DNA of 64,000 nucleotides from Micromonospora sp. MW-13 (GTDB lineage: Bacteria; Actinomycetota; Actinomycetes; Mycobacteriales; Micromonosporaceae): positions 1-64,000 of the forward strand of contig NZ_QKKX01000062.1 in assembly GCF_003434305.1 (NCBI RefSeq), written 5' to 3'. Position 1 is the stretch's first letter, and every line of letters starts with the position of its first letter. Position numbers and translations under genes: made by a program. Under the pieces are notes generated by a model. It had not been told where the DNA came from. It worked only from the letters and a program-made list of their open reading frames with translations, and made no database searches. Below, in pieces: positions 25,518 to 34,611 of the stretch.

Positions 25518-26792
25518 ATGCGCCGGAACGCCGGCCTGTTCGTGGCGATCTCGCTGCTGTCCGGCTTCGGCAGCAGCGCCATGTCGCTGGTGGCCGGGAT
25601 CTGGATCCTGGACCTCACCGGTTCCACCGGCCTCGCCGCCCTCGCCGGGCTCTGCGTGTACGCCCCGGTCCTCGCCGGCCCGTGGCTGGGAGGCCTGCTC
25701 GACCGAGCGTCGAGGCGATCGCTGGTCATGGCGGTCAACCTCGCTCTGGCCACCGTTCTGCTCAGTCTCCTCACGGTTCGGGGACCAGGTCAGACGTGGC
25801 TCATCTTCCTGGCTTCCTGCGCGTACGGCGTCAGCTACGTGCTGATCGACGCGGGCGAGACGGCACTGCTGCCCTCCGCGCTGTCGCCTGCGGAACTCGG
25901 AGACGTCAACGGCTGGCGTTCCAGTGCCCAGGAGGGCATGAAGCTCGTGGCGCCCTTGGCCGGCGCGGGCCTCTACGCATGGCGCGGGGGTCACGCGGTC
26001 GTCCTGCTCAGCGCGGCGATGCCGGTTCTGGTTGCCATCCTGTACGCGGCCGTTCGACTGAAGCAGACGCCACCCGACCTGCCAACCGAGCAGCAACGCG
26101 GCCTGCGCGCGGGCCTCGCCGTCCTGCTCGCGCAGCGGGCGACACGCGTCACTGTCGCGCTCGCCGCCGTGTCCATCGCCATGTCCGGCTTCACGACCGC
26201 CGCCAACTACGCGATCGTCACCGGGACACTGGGCCTACCGACGACGTTCCTCGGAGTGCTGTTCAGCGCGCAGGGCGCCGGTTCCATCATCGGCGGTCTC
26301 ATCGCGGGCCGGCTCATCGCCCGATGGGGCCCGGTCACCGTGGGCGTCGCCGGCACGACGCTGTTCGCCGTCAACTGCCTGGTGCGCTGCCTGCCCTGGT
26401 GGCCCGGCACGGTGGTTGCCTCGGTGGTCGCCGGCATCGGCCTGCCCTGGGCCCTGGTCGCCGCAGTGACCGCGGTGCAGACGCACACGCCGACAGCGAT
26501 GCTCGGCCGAGTGGCCGGGACCGCGAACACCGCGATGTTCGGTCCTATCGTGCTGGCAATTCCCCTCGGCTCCGCCGCCGTCCAGCTCGGCGACCGCCCA
26601 ACGCTTGTCGTGGCCGCCGCGTTCTGCCTGGCTTCCACAGTCGGCGTGGCCTGCCGCCCTCGAAGGCAGCGGGAAGAGGAGCGTACGTCGGCAGCGGGGC
26701 TACCCACCGCAGAGGAACCGCACTCTGACCGAACTCAACCACCGCAGGGTGCAACCCTCGCACGTTCGCCATCCGCCATGGAGCACACCTGA
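25518..26792 (+). CDS. MFS transporter, drug-exporter type
   Basis: The gene encodes 424 residues from an ATG preceded by TTGGAGGGCTC. About 12 hydrophobic segments span residues 5-390, with the MFS loop motif GGLLDRASRRSLV between TM2 and TM3. The C-terminal 35 residues are polar. It resembles the actinomycete exporters of the MdfA/TetV type that move small lipophilic compounds out of the cell. It is preceded by the HTH gene and its operator pair; substrate unknown. Confidence 0.88.
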   Translation: MRRNAGLFVAISLLSGFGSSAMSLVAGIWILDLTGSTGLAALAGLCVYAPVLAGPWLGGLLDRASRRSLVMAVNLALATVLLSLLTVRGPGQTWLIFLASCAYGVSYVLIDAGETALLPSALSPAELGDVNGWRSSAQEGMKLVAPLAGAGLYAWRGGHAVVLLSAAMPVLVAILYAAVRLKQTPPDLPTEQQRGLRAGLAVLLAQRATRVTVALAAVSIAMSGFTTAANYAIVTGTLGLPTTFLGVLFSAQGAGSIIGGLIAGRLIARWGPVTVGVAGTTLFAVNCLVRCLPWWPGTVVASVVAGIGLPWALVAAVTAVQTHTPTAMLGRVAGTANTAMFGPIVLAIPLGSAAVQLGDRPTLVVAAAFCLASTVGVACRPRRQREEERTSAAGLPTAEEPHSDRTQPPQGATLARSPSAMEHT

Positions 26793-26854
26793 ACGACGTT
26801 CCAAGCCAGCTCCGGAATCGAGCGGCCATCGGCCACCGGCTCCCCTACGATCGC

Positions 26855-27418
26855 GTGGTGTCCCGGCCGACGTACCCGATTCGCACCGCGCGGCTCGTCC
26901 TGCGCCCGGTCATCCTGGACGACCTCGACGACGTGTACGCCTATCAGCGCCGACCCGACGTCGTCCGCTGGATGCTCGGCGCGGAGCCGCGCACCCGCGA
27001 GCAGTCACGGGCATCGGTGCTCTCCATGGCGGGCGAGGACGCGCTGCGCGCCGAGGGCGACTGCCTGACCCTCGCCGTGGCCACCGACGCCGGGGTCATC
27101 GGGACCGTGGAGCTGGTCTGGCGCAGCCAGCGCGACCGCACGGCCGAAATCGGGTACGTCCTGCACCCCGACCACTGGGGACGCGGGCTGGCTGCCGAAG
27201 CCGTCACGGCACTCCTGGACTGGGGGTTCGACACGTTCGGGCTGCACCGGGTCTACGCCCGGTGTCACGGCCGTAACGACGCGTCCGCCCGCCTGATGGC
27301 CCGGCTCGGCATGCGCCAGGAGGCGCGCCACGTCGAGAGCTACCTGTTCCGGGGAGAGTGGGCCGACCGCCTCGTCTTCGCCGTCCTGGCCCACGAATGG
27401 CGGTCGCGGCCCAGGTAG
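26855..27418 (+). CDS. GNAT-family N-acetyltransferase (RimJ/RimL type)
   Basis: The GTG at 26855 (or the next GTG) gives 187 residues. The start PIRTARLVLRPVILDDLDDV and the acetyl-CoA motif EIGYVLHPDHWGRGLAAEAV are typical of the RimJ/RimL-like branch, which acetylates protein N-termini or small amines. FDTFGLHRVYARCHGRNDAS is the usual end of the fold. It follows the MFS gene with a 62-bp gap and may be cotranscribed. The substrate cannot be told. Confidence 0.88.
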   Translation: MVSRPTYPIRTARLVLRPVILDDLDDVYAYQRRPDVVRWMLGAEPRTREQSRASVLSMAGEDALRAEGDCLTLAVATDAGVIGTVELVWRSQRDRTAEIGYVLHPDHWGRGLAAEAVTALLDWGFDTFGLHRVYARCHGRNDASARLMARLGMRQEARHVESYLFRGEWADRLVFAVLAHEWRSRPR

Positions 27419-27745
27419 GTCCCATCTCGGGCGTTACTCAGGGCAGTGGCTACGTATGTGCTGTCCGGAGCCGTCTACCGGCCTTGCTGTGAGGAATCCG
27501 TTGAGAGTTCGGCTGACGCACACCCGCGGTGATGACCGGCTGGGTGTGGCCGCCGAATTAGGTGGTCGAGAGCGGGAGTTACCCGTTGGTGCTGGGCGGC
27601 AGTGGCTGGCTGAGTGTGTCGGAGAAGCCGTACACCATCTCGGGGACAGTGGGGGTGCGCGACAGCGGGTTGCCGATGCGCATCAAGTGGCCCGCAGCTG
27701 CCGTAGCCGCTGTAGTTGCACAGCGGCTACGGCCCGGGGAATCTG
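27419..27745. other. Intergenic region, no gene seen
   Basis: No credible reading frame is visible between the GNAT gene and the DsbA-like remnant. The only clear structure is the hairpin at 27700-27733. Confidence 0.5.
27700..27733 (-). terminator. 14-bp hairpin after the DsbA-like remnant
   Basis: GCCGTAGCCGCTGT and its perfect complement flank a six-base loop AGTTGC. It lies 12 bp past the stop of the minus-strand remnant and probably was its terminator. Confidence 0.8.
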
Positions 27746-28057
27746 TCAGAACGGGTTGCGGGCCCGTTTGAGTTCGCTGAACTGCGGTACTGACGACAGC
27801 AGCCGCAGCGCCTGCAGTAGCTTGTCGGCCTCAGTCCCTTCGGGTGCCGGCGACACCACCGGGCCGAAGAAGCCCGGCCTGTCGTCCAGGACCGTTACCG
27901 GACTTCCGGCCTCGTCACCGACCTGGGCCTGTGCCTCGTCGTGGCTGGCACGCACCACCGCGTCTAGCGAGGTGTCCTGAGCTGCGCCGATCAGGTCCGC
28001 CGGCAGATGCGCCGCGGTGATCGCCGCGGCCAGGGTCTCGGTGTCGGGATTGGCGTT
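27746..28057 (-). pseudogene. C-terminal fragment of a DsbA-family (mycothiol nitroreductase-like) protein
   Basis: The minus frame reads AAITAAHLPADLIGAAQDTS, then HDEAQAQVGDEAGSPVTVLD, PGFFGPVVSPAPEGTEADKL and ends SELKRARNPF. This matches the last third of actinomycete DsbA-fold proteins of the mycothiol-dependent nitroreductase type. The N-terminal thioredoxin half with its CxxC/CPWC active site is missing, and upstream sequence is unrelated. It is a remnant next to the copper island. Confidence 0.75.
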
Positions 28058-28101
28058 GTCCGTGTGTGCTCAACGCGGGCTGGTAAGACAGCAGCCGCGG
28101 C

Positions 28102-29529
28102 TCATCGCGATGCTGGTGTGGTGTCCATCTGCGGGGCCGTTGTGGCGGTGTCGCGGCCGGTGAGTGTGATCGCGGCGAGGACCGCGGCCACGCCGGCGAT
28201 GCCGGCGGCGCCGAGCAGCGCGGCGGAGTACCCGTCGGTGAGGGCGGCCGGGTTACCGAGTTCGTCGGCGCCGTGGGCGGCGGCGAGCGCGGTCATGGCG
28301 GCCAAGCCGAGGGCGGAGCCGACCTGGTAGCTGGTGTTGACGATCCCGGACGCCAGGCCGCCTTCCTCGGGTCGGGCGCTGGACAGGGCGGTGCCCAGCG
28401 AGGGGATGAACGCCAGGGCCATGCCGAGGGCGGCGACCAGCGAGGCGGGCAGCACGTCGACCAGGTAGCTGCCGGTCGGGCGGATCAGCGCGAGCCAACC
28501 CAGACCGGCCGCGAGGACCGCAAGGCCGGTGACCAGGGTGGCTTTAGGGCCGAATCGGGCGATGACGCGGGGCGCGGCGACGATCATGCCGATCATGATG
28601 AGGACGGTCATCGGCAGCAGCGCGGCGCCGCTGGGGAAGGCGCTGTAGCCGAGGCCCTGCTGCAGGTAGAGGTTGAGGTAGAACCACATCGGGATCCACG
28701 CCGCGCCGAGCAGCAACTGCGCGACGTTGGCGGCGGACAGGTTGCGGTTGGCGAGGATGGACAGCCGCATCAGCGGCTCGCGCCGCTTGGCCTGAATGGT
28801 CAGGAATGCAGCGAGCAGAATCGCGGCGCCGGCAAGGGTGGCCCACGTCTGGGCGGAGGTCCAGCCGACCTCCGGGGCACGGACGATGCCGTAGACGGCG
28901 GCGCCGAGCCCGGCGGTGACAGTGAGCGCGCCGGCGACATCGAGGCTGCCGTGCCGGTTGCCGCCGGCGGGCATGAGCGTCGGGGTAGCGATCAGGGCGA
29001 GCAGCGCGATGGGGATGTTGAGGTAGAACACCCATGGCCAGCTCGCGTATTCGGTGATGACGCCGCCGAGGAACACGCCGGCGGTGCCGCCGGCCGGGGC
29101 GGCCGCGCCGTACAGGGCGAGAGCCTTGGTGAGTTCAGCGGGCTTGCCGCCGAACAACATCATCAACAGCGTCAACGCGGATGGGGCGATCAGCGCTGCA
29201 CCGGCGCCCTGTACAGCGCGGGCGGCGAGTTCGACTTCGACGGTGCCGGCGAGGCCAGCGGCGGCCGAGCCGGCCAGCAGGATCACCCATCCGGTGGCGA
29301 AGATGCGGCGGGCCCCGAACAGGTCGGAGAGCCGACCGCCGAGCAGCAGCAGCCCGCCGAAGGCGACGACGTAGGCGTTGAACACCCAAGACAGGTTGCC
29401 GGGTGAGAAGCCCAGGTCCTCGCGCATCCGGGGTAGGGCGACGCCGATGATCGAAGTGTCCATGATGACGATGAACTGTGCGAGGGCGATGAGCCCGAGG
29501 GCCCACCAGCGTACGGAACTGCGGGACAT
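28102..29529 (-). CDS. MFS transporter, DHA2 (EmrB/QacA) family, in the copper regulon
   Basis: The protein has 475 residues and about 14 membrane segments. The family signatures are present: FIVIMDTSIIGVALPRMRED in TM1 and GGRLSDLFGARRIFATGWVI after TM2. DHA2 proteins export drugs or metal chelates by proton antiport. Its upstream region carries two strong CsoR-like palindromes and it is divergent from a csoR gene, so copper (or thiol) stress should induce it. Substrate is unknown; a copper-chelate exporter is possible. Confidence 0.88.
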   Translation of the reverse strand: MSRSSVRWWALGLIALAQFIVIMDTSIIGVALPRMREDLGFSPGNLSWVFNAYVVAFGGLLLLGGRLSDLFGARRIFATGWVILLAGSAAAGLAGTVEVELAARAVQGAGAALIAPSALTLLMMLFGGKPAELTKALALYGAAAPAGGTAGVFLGGVITEYASWPWVFYLNIPIALLALIATPTLMPAGGNRHGSLDVAGALTVTAGLGAAVYGIVRAPEVGWTSAQTWATLAGAAILLAAFLTIQAKRREPLMRLSILANRNLSAANVAQLLLGAAWIPMWFYLNLYLQQGLGYSAFPSGAALLPMTVLIMIGMIVAAPRVIARFGPKATLVTGLAVLAAGLGWLALIRPTGSYLVDVLPASLVAALGMALAFIPSLGTALSSARPEEGGLASGIVNTSYQVGSALGLAAMTALAAAHGADELGNPAALTDGYSAALLGAAGIAGVAAVLAAITLTGRDTATTAPQMDTTPASR

Positions 29530-29542
29530 GACGAACCTCCTT

Positions 29543-29676
29543 GTACCCCCGGGGGGTATCTGTGTCGGTTGCCATTCTTACCCCCCGGGGGTATATCCCG
29601 TCAAGGAGAGTTCCGCTTTGGCATCCACGTCACACCAGCGCGGCAGCCACTTCCGAACCATACCGTAGGGGGGTAG
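29543..29676. promoter_or_regulatory. Three CsoR-type boxes between the MFS gene and csoR
   Basis: GTACCCCCGGGGGGTAT (29543-29559) and TACCCCCCGGGGGTATA (29579-29595) lie ahead of the MFS gene. ATACCGTAGGGGGGTAG (29660-29676) lies ahead of csoR. All match the GTATACCCC...GGGGTA pattern bound by CsoR repressors in actinobacteria, which release DNA on binding Cu(I). Confidence 0.8.
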
Positions 29677-29703
29677 GGTAAAGGCCGGTGATGGGAGCAG
29701 CTC

Positions 29704-29988
29704 ATGACACACGGCTACATCAAAGACAAGGACGACTACCTCAAGCGGCTGCGCCGGGTAGAAGGCCAGATCCGCGGACTGCAGCGCATGGTCGACGACG
29801 ACGTGTACTGCATCGACATCCTCACGCAGGTCTCCGCGGCCACCAAAGCCCTGGAGACGGTGGCGCTGGGACTGCTCAACGACCACCTGGCGCACTGCGT
29901 GGTCGACGCGGCGCGCGGCGGCGGCCCGGACGCCGAGGTGAAGCTGAAGGAAGCCTCCGACGCGATCGCCCGGCTCGTGCGGTCCTGA
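29704..29988 (+). CDS. csoR: CsoR-family copper-sensing repressor (copy 1)
   Basis: This 94-residue all-helical repressor has the family start DYLKRLRRVEGQIRGLQRMV. The Cu(I) ligands of the C-H-C set are present: Cys in VYCIDILTQ, then His and Cys in LAHCVV. It is read away from the MFS gene across three CsoR boxes and followed by an HMA chaperone gene. A second family member is 0.7 kb downstream. The full ligand set argues for copper rather than the formaldehyde or persulfide sensors of the same fold. Confidence 0.92.
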   Translation: MTHGYIKDKDDYLKRLRRVEGQIRGLQRMVDDDVYCIDILTQVSAATKALETVALGLLNDHLAHCVVDAARGGGPDAEVKLKEASDAIARLVRS

Positions 29989-30037
29989 AGCCGCTCGCCG
30001 TCACCGACGTTCACCCCACCAGCGAAGGGATACTGCG

Positions 30038-30322
30038 ATGTGCGGTACAGATGACGCTTGCACCTGCTCGACTCAGGCGTCGACCACGACGACGGCTGCG
30101 GCCACCAGGCCAGGGAACTCCCAGCAGGTGTTTCAGGTATCCGGGATGACGTGTGGCGGCTGCGCATCACAGGTCAGCAAGCAACTCGCCGAGGTACCCG
30201 GCGTCAGTGACGTCAGCGTTGACGCCGCCACCGGCGCGGTCACGATCACCAGCAGCGCGCCAGTCGACGCCGACGCAGTCGCCGCGGCCGTCTCCGCGGT
30301 GGGCTACCAGCTAGTTCACTGA
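30038..30322 (+). CDS. CopZ-like HMA copper chaperone with Cys-rich N-terminus
   Basis: The protein has 94 residues. The C-terminal 65 form an HMA domain with the metal motif MTCGGC and the usual ferredoxin-like pattern ending AVGYQLVH. The first 12 residues add three more Cys (MCGTDDACTC), unusual for CopZ and possibly a second metal site. It lies 49 bp after csoR and likely shares its transcript. It would carry Cu(I) to the CopA ATPase encoded further on. Confidence 0.88.
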   Translation: MCGTDDACTCSTQASTTTTAAATRPGNSQQVFQVSGMTCGGCASQVSKQLAEVPGVSDVSVDAATGAVTITSSAPVDADAVAAAVSAVGYQLVH

Positions 30323-30339
30323 CGTTTCCCGCGGCCACC

Positions 30340-30383
30340 GGCCCGGCGTGAGAATGCCTTCCACAGGCTTCTCACGCCGGGCC
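30340..30383. terminator. 15-bp hairpin after the HMA chaperone gene
   Basis: GGCCCGGCGTGAGAA and its perfect complement flank a 14-base loop. It ends the csoR-chaperone unit. From 30384 to 30687 I see no supported gene. Confidence 0.8.
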
Positions 30384-30687
30384 GGATGTGGTTGCGGCGT
30401 AGCTCTCAGCAGCTAGTCGGGACCGAGTCGGCCCATGGCCGCGGCCGGGCCTCATAGCTGATGACGGTGATGACCGCAGGCAGCGCCTCCGGGTTAGCGG
30501 TGGCCGGGTCGGCATCGACGCCGGTGCGGCCGGCGCGCGCGAACGTCTGCGCCCGGTGTACCCCGCTGGCATCCTCGAGTGTTTCGCCGATCAACAGGCC
30601 ACAGCTGCCACCGTGACGGTGCCGGTGTAGGTGCCCGTCGCCAACTGCCAGTTGCCTGGCCGCCTGCCGGGCAGCTGAATCGCGCCA

Positions 30688-30704
30688 ATACCCGTATGGG
30701 GTAC
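30688..30704 (+). promoter_or_regulatory. CsoR-type box ahead of the second csoR
   Basis: ATACCCGTATGGGGTAC lies 10 bp before the start codon of the second CsoR-family gene. It fits the same operator pattern with a less GC-rich centre, suggesting autoregulation. Confidence 0.75.
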
Positions 30705-30714
30705 TTTTGGTGGC

Positions 30715-31011
30715 ATGGAAGAGATGATGTCGGCCGAGCCGCACGGGTATTCGGCCGGGAAGCAGGCGCTGTTGGCGCGGCTGAAGCGGGTCGAGGGGCA
30801 GGTCCGCGGGTTGCAGCGGATGGTGGAGAACGATACCTACTGCATCGACGTGCTGACCCAGATCTCCGCGGCGACCAAGGCCTTGCAGGCGGTCGCGGTC
30901 GGTCTGCTGGAGGATCATCTGCGCCATTGCGTGGTGCAGGCGGCCAAGGAAGGCAACGCCGAGGCCAAGATCAAAGAAGCGACCACGGCGATCGCCCGCC
31001 TTGTCAAATAG
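30715..31011 (+). CDS. csoR: CsoR-family copper-sensing repressor (copy 2)
   Basis: This 98-residue protein is closely related to copy 1 (LLARLKRVEGQVRGLQRMVE; TYCIDVLTQISAATKAL; LRHCVV) and keeps the Cys-His-Cys ligands. It begins 10 bp after its own CsoR-like box and converges with copA. Two such sensors in one island may divide control between the exporter side and the ATPase side, or one may be a recent acquisition. The ATG at 30715 is used; one at 30724 is possible. Confidence 0.92.
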   Translation: MEEMMSAEPHGYSAGKQALLARLKRVEGQVRGLQRMVENDTYCIDVLTQISAATKALQAVAVGLLEDHLRHCVVQAAKEGNAEAKIKEATTAIARLVK

Positions 31012-31061
31012 CGCCGCCCGCCCTCGCGAGATGCGGGACAGGCGGCGCTTGACGAATGCCC

Positions 31062-33326
31062 TTACTGCTGTGCGGTGATGCTGGTGAAGCGGCGCAGTCG
31101 CAAGCTGTTGCCGACTACGAACACCGATGAGAACGCCATCGCCGCTCCGGCGATCATCGGGTTGAGCAGGCCCGTCGCGGCCAGCGGCAGCGCAGCCACG
31201 TTGTAGGCGAACGCCCAGAACAGGTTGCTCTTGATGATCCGCAGGGTGCGCCGCGACAGCCGGATCGCGTCCGCCGCGGCCGTCAGGTCGCCGCGCACCA
31301 GGGTCAGGTCAGCGGCCTCGATGGCGACGTCGGTGCCGGTGCCCATCGCCAGACCCAGGTCGGCCTGGGCAAGAGCCGCAGCGTCGTTGACGCCGTCGCC
31401 GGCCATCGCCACCACCTTGCCCTGATCCTGCAGCCGCTTGACCACGTCGACCTTGTCGGCGGGCAGCACGTCCGCGATCACCTCATCGATCCCGACCTCG
31501 GCCGCGACGGCCCGGGCGACGGTGGCGTTGTCGCCGGTGAGCAGCACCGGGGTGAGGCCGAGACCACGCAACGCGGAAATCGCTTCGCGGCTGGTCGGTT
31601 TCACCGCGTCGGCGACCGCCAGGACGCCGCGTGCTTGGCCAGCCCAGCCGGCGACCACGGCGGTCTGCCCCGTTCGCTGCGCGGCCGTCACCGCCTGCTC
31701 GATCTCGGCGGTGAGCGTGTAGCCGCGTTCGCGCAGCAGCTGCGGGCGACCGACCAGCAGCTCCCGATCGTCCACGGTGCCGATGACACCGAGCCCTTCC
31801 AAGTTCCTGAAGGCGGTGACCGGCGGGAGCGGCGCACGGTCGGCGCCAGCGCGGGCGATCGCCTGGGCGATCGGGTGTTCCGAGGCGGCCTCGACCGCGG
31901 CGGTCAGCCGCAGCAGCTCTTCTCGGTCCTGCCCCGGTGCCGGGATCGTGTCGACCAGGGTCATCCGGCCGGTGGTGACGGTGCCGGTCTTGTCCAGCAC
32001 AATCGTGTCCACGCGGCGGGTGGACTCGAGGACTTCCGGGCCTTTGATGAGGATGCCAAGCTGGGCGCCGCGACCGGTGCCGACCAGCAGCGCGGTCGGG
32101 GTGGCCAAGCCGAGCGCGCACGGGCAGGCAATGATCAGTACGGCGACGGCGGCGGTGAACGCGGCCGTCCAGCCGCTGCCGGTGCCGACCCACCAGCCGA
32201 GGGTGCCGGCGGCGAGGGCGATGACGATCGGGACGAACACGCCAGAGATCCGGTCGGCCAATCGCTGGGCGGCGGCCTTGCCGGTCTGGGCCTGCTCGAC
32301 CAGCTTGGCCATCTGCGCCAGCTGGGTGTCCGACCCGACCCGGGTTGCGCGGACGATCAGCCGGCCGCCGGCGTTGACGGTCGCGCCGACCACAGTGTCG
32401 CCTGGGCCGACCTCGACGGGTACGGACTCACCGGTCAGCATGCTCGCGTCGACGGCGGAGGTGCCGTCCTCGATCACGCCGTCGGTGGCGACCTTTTCCC
32501 CCGGCCGCACCACGAACCGGTCCTCCACCGCGAGTTGCCCGACCGGGATCCGCACCTCGGTGCCGTCGCGCAGCACGGTGACGTCCTTGGCACCCATCTC
32601 CAGCAGAGCACGTAGGGCGGCGCCGGCGCGGCGCTTGGACCGGGCCTCGAAGTAGCGGCCGGCCAGGATGAACGTGGTCACGCCGGCCGCGGCCTCGAGG
32701 TAGATGTTGCCGGCGCCGTCGGTGCGGCCGATGTCGAAACTGAACGGGTGCGTCATGCCCGGGGTGCCGGCCGTGCCGAGGAACAGTGCCCACAGCGACC
32801 AGCCGAACGCCGCGAGGGTGCCCAGCGACACGAGTGTGTCCATGGTTGCAGCGCCGTGCCGCAGGTTGGTCCAGGCTGCCCGGTGGAACGGCAGCCCGCC
32901 GTAGACGACGACCGGCGCGGCCAGGGTCAGCGACGCCCACTGCCAGTAGGTGAACTGCCAGGTCGGGACCATGGCCAGGAGAATCACCGGGACGCTGAGC
33001 GCGATCGCGGTGAACAGCCGGGTTCGTAATGGGCGCAGCTCGTCGACGGGCTGGGCCTGCTCCGCCGGGTCGTCGGCGCGCTGCGGGGGTGGAGGCAGAG
33101 CGGCGGTGTAGCCCGTCTTCTCCACCGTGGAGATCAACTCTTCGGCGGTGACGCCGTCGTCGTACGCCACGGACGCCTTCTCCGTGGCGTAGTTGACGGT
33201 GGCGGTGACGCCGTCCATCCGGTTGAGCTTCTTCTCGATCCGCGACGCGCAGGAGGCGCAGGTCATGCCGCCGATCGACAACTCGATCTGGTTCGGGGCC
33301 GTTTCCAGTGGCCGCGTGATCGCCAT
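31062..33326 (-). CDS. copA: Copper-translocating P-type ATPase CopA
   Basis: The protein has 754 residues. It has one N-terminal HMA domain (GGMTCASC, about residues 18-25), eight membrane segments, the Cu(I)-transport motif CPC in IIACPCALGLATPTA, the phosphorylation site DKTGT, a SEHPIAQAI motif and GDGVNDAAAL. This is a PIB1-type ATPase that pumps Cu(I) out of the cytoplasm. It is the third gene of a minus-strand unit with an HMA chaperone and a secreted protein, controlled by a CsoR box at 34566. Confidence 0.95.
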   Translation of the reverse strand: MAITRPLETAPNQIELSIGGMTCASCASRIEKKLNRMDGVTATVNYATEKASVAYDDGVTAEELISTVEKTGYTAALPPPPQRADDPAEQAQPVDELRPLRTRLFTAIALSVPVILLAMVPTWQFTYWQWASLTLAAPVVVYGGLPFHRAAWTNLRHGAATMDTLVSLGTLAAFGWSLWALFLGTAGTPGMTHPFSFDIGRTDGAGNIYLEAAAGVTTFILAGRYFEARSKRRAGAALRALLEMGAKDVTVLRDGTEVRIPVGQLAVEDRFVVRPGEKVATDGVIEDGTSAVDASMLTGESVPVEVGPGDTVVGATVNAGGRLIVRATRVGSDTQLAQMAKLVEQAQTGKAAAQRLADRISGVFVPIVIALAAGTLGWWVGTGSGWTAAFTAAVAVLIIACPCALGLATPTALLVGTGRGAQLGILIKGPEVLESTRRVDTIVLDKTGTVTTGRMTLVDTIPAPGQDREELLRLTAAVEAASEHPIAQAIARAGADRAPLPPVTAFRNLEGLGVIGTVDDRELLVGRPQLLRERGYTLTAEIEQAVTAAQRTGQTAVVAGWAGQARGVLAVADAVKPTSREAISALRGLGLTPVLLTGDNATVARAVAAEVGIDEVIADVLPADKVDVVKRLQDQGKVVAMAGDGVNDAAALAQADLGLAMGTGTDVAIEAADLTLVRGDLTAAADAIRLSRRTLRIIKSNLFWAFAYNVAALPLAATGLLNPMIAGAAMAFSSVFVVGNSLRLRRFTSITAQQ

Positions 33327-33338
33327 GAGCGCTTCTCC

Positions 33339-34301
33339 TTACTGGTGGGTGTGGCCGTCTGCGCCGTGCCCGGACGGGCTCGGCGCCGACGAGGTGGCCG
33401 GCGTTTCGGCTGCGGGAACCGGGGTGCCGGCGACGGCGGTGAACTCGGCGGTACGCACCTTCCCGCCGTGCTGGAAGTCCAGGTAGAGCCGGTAGCCGCC
33501 GGCGGCGGGAACTTCGGTGTGGAAGACCACGTCCGGGCCGGGAGAGGTACGGCCGTCACCGGGTTCGCCGTCGGGGTGCACGTGCAGGTACGCCAGGTCG
33601 CCGTCGCGCAGTGCGACGAGATGGCCGTAGGCGCCGAGGTAGGGCTGCAGGTTGGTGACCGGTTTGCCGCCCTTGCTCACTGACAGCGTCAGTTTCGAGG
33701 AGCCGCCGGGGATGAGGTCACCGGTGAGGGTGACGGTGTACCCGTCGACGGTCGTGGAGCGTTCGGCGGCCGGTAGCGGCCGGGGTCGGTAGTCGCCGGA
33801 TGCCGGCACGTCGGCGCCGAGGGTGAGACCGTCGGCGTGTCCGGCGGGCTGGAAGTCGGCGAACACCCGATACTGCCCGGCGGCGGGAACGGCGAGCGGG
33901 ATCGACCAGGTGCCGTCGCTTTCCAGTTGCGGGTGGACGTGCTGGAAACCGGCCAGGTCGCGGCGCACCACGATCAGGTGCAGGTCCTTGTCGTGGTTGG
34001 TCGTGTACTTGGTGACGGGGGCGCCGTCGGGTCCGATGATCCGGAACCGGAACGGTTGCGGCGCGCCGGTGGACAATTCGCTGCTGATCGGGGTGAGCCG
34101 GTAGCCGTCCTGGGTGATCTGCAGGCCAGCCGGCAGGGCGGCGGCCGGCGCGACGCTCGAGCTGGCGGCATGACCGCCATGGGCGGCAGCCGGGGCACGC
34201 GGGGTCCGGGTGGGGCCGGAAGCGTGACCGAGGCCGAGGGCAGCCGTGAACACGGCCGCCAGCCCGATCCCGAAGCCGCCGAGTTTGACAGCGTTGTTCA
34301 T
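33339..34301 (-). CDS. Secreted His-rich copper-handling protein
   Basis: The protein has 320 residues. It has an N-terminal signal-like segment (GFGIGLAAVFTAALGLGHA) and two similar halves, each with a His motif of the form FQHVHPQ (about residue 115) or LHVHPDGE (about 225). The C-terminus is His-rich (GHGADGHTHQ), and AAHGGHAA follows the signal. It lies between an HMA chaperone and copA, so an extracytoplasmic Cu-binding role is likely. It resembles a group of actinomycete heavy-metal proteins without a fixed name. Confidence 0.82.
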   Translation of the reverse strand: MNNAVKLGGFGIGLAAVFTAALGLGHASGPTRTPRAPAAAHGGHAASSSVAPAAALPAGLQITQDGYRLTPISSELSTGAPQPFRFRIIGPDGAPVTKYTTNHDKDLHLIVVRRDLAGFQHVHPQLESDGTWSIPLAVPAAGQYRVFADFQPAGHADGLTLGADVPASGDYRPRPLPAAERSTTVDGYTVTLTGDLIPGGSSKLTLSVSKGGKPVTNLQPYLGAYGHLVALRDGDLAYLHVHPDGEPGDGRTSPGPDVVFHTEVPAAGGYRLYLDFQHGGKVRTAEFTAVAGTPVPAAETPATSSAPSPSGHGADGHTHQ

Positions 34302-34304
34302 AAC

Positions 34305-34511
34305 CTACCTCGCAAGTTCGTAGCCCGCCTCGTCGACGGCGGCGGCGACCGCCGCGTCGTCGAGAGGCCGGTCGCTGGTGACGGTGACCGCGCCGGAGGC
34401 CAAATCGACCTGGACGTCGGTCACGCCGGGAATCTGCCGGATTTCAGTGCTGACCGAGTTGACGCAGTGCGAGCAGGTCATCCCGATCACGGTGTAGGTA
34501 TGGGTCGCCAT
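34305..34511 (-). CDS. copZ: HMA-domain copper chaperone CopZ
   Basis: This is a single 68-residue HMA domain with the Cu(I) site MTCSHC and the usual end AAVDEAGYELAR. The ATG at 34511 has GGGAGAACGTC upstream. It is the first gene of the copZ-secreted protein-copA unit and delivers Cu(I) to CopA. The ORF continues upstream only by chance. Confidence 0.92.
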   Translation of the reverse strand: MATHTYTVIGMTCSHCVNSVSTEIRQIPGVTDVQVDLASGAVTVTSDRPLDDAAVAAAVDEAGYELAR

Positions 34512-34565
34512 GACGTTCTCCCTTGTCGGTTCGCGGCGCGCGGCTCTCACCCGCTCACCACACAC

Positions 34566-34592
34566 TATACCCATACCCCCCAAGGGTATATG
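34566..34592 (-). promoter_or_regulatory. CsoR-type box of the copZ-copA operon
   Basis: The sequence contains TATACCC then CATACCCCCCAAGGGTATAT, a full CsoR-like operator, about 55 bp upstream of copZ. It places this operon under the same control as the MFS and csoR genes. Confidence 0.78.
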
Positions 34593-34611
34593 AGGTGAGG
34601 TGGCGGTCACA

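Noticed and set aside
30384..30687. Minus-strand open frame after the copper chaperone
   Set aside because: It has no start with a ribosome site, no recognisable domain and partly overlaps the csoR2 antiframe.
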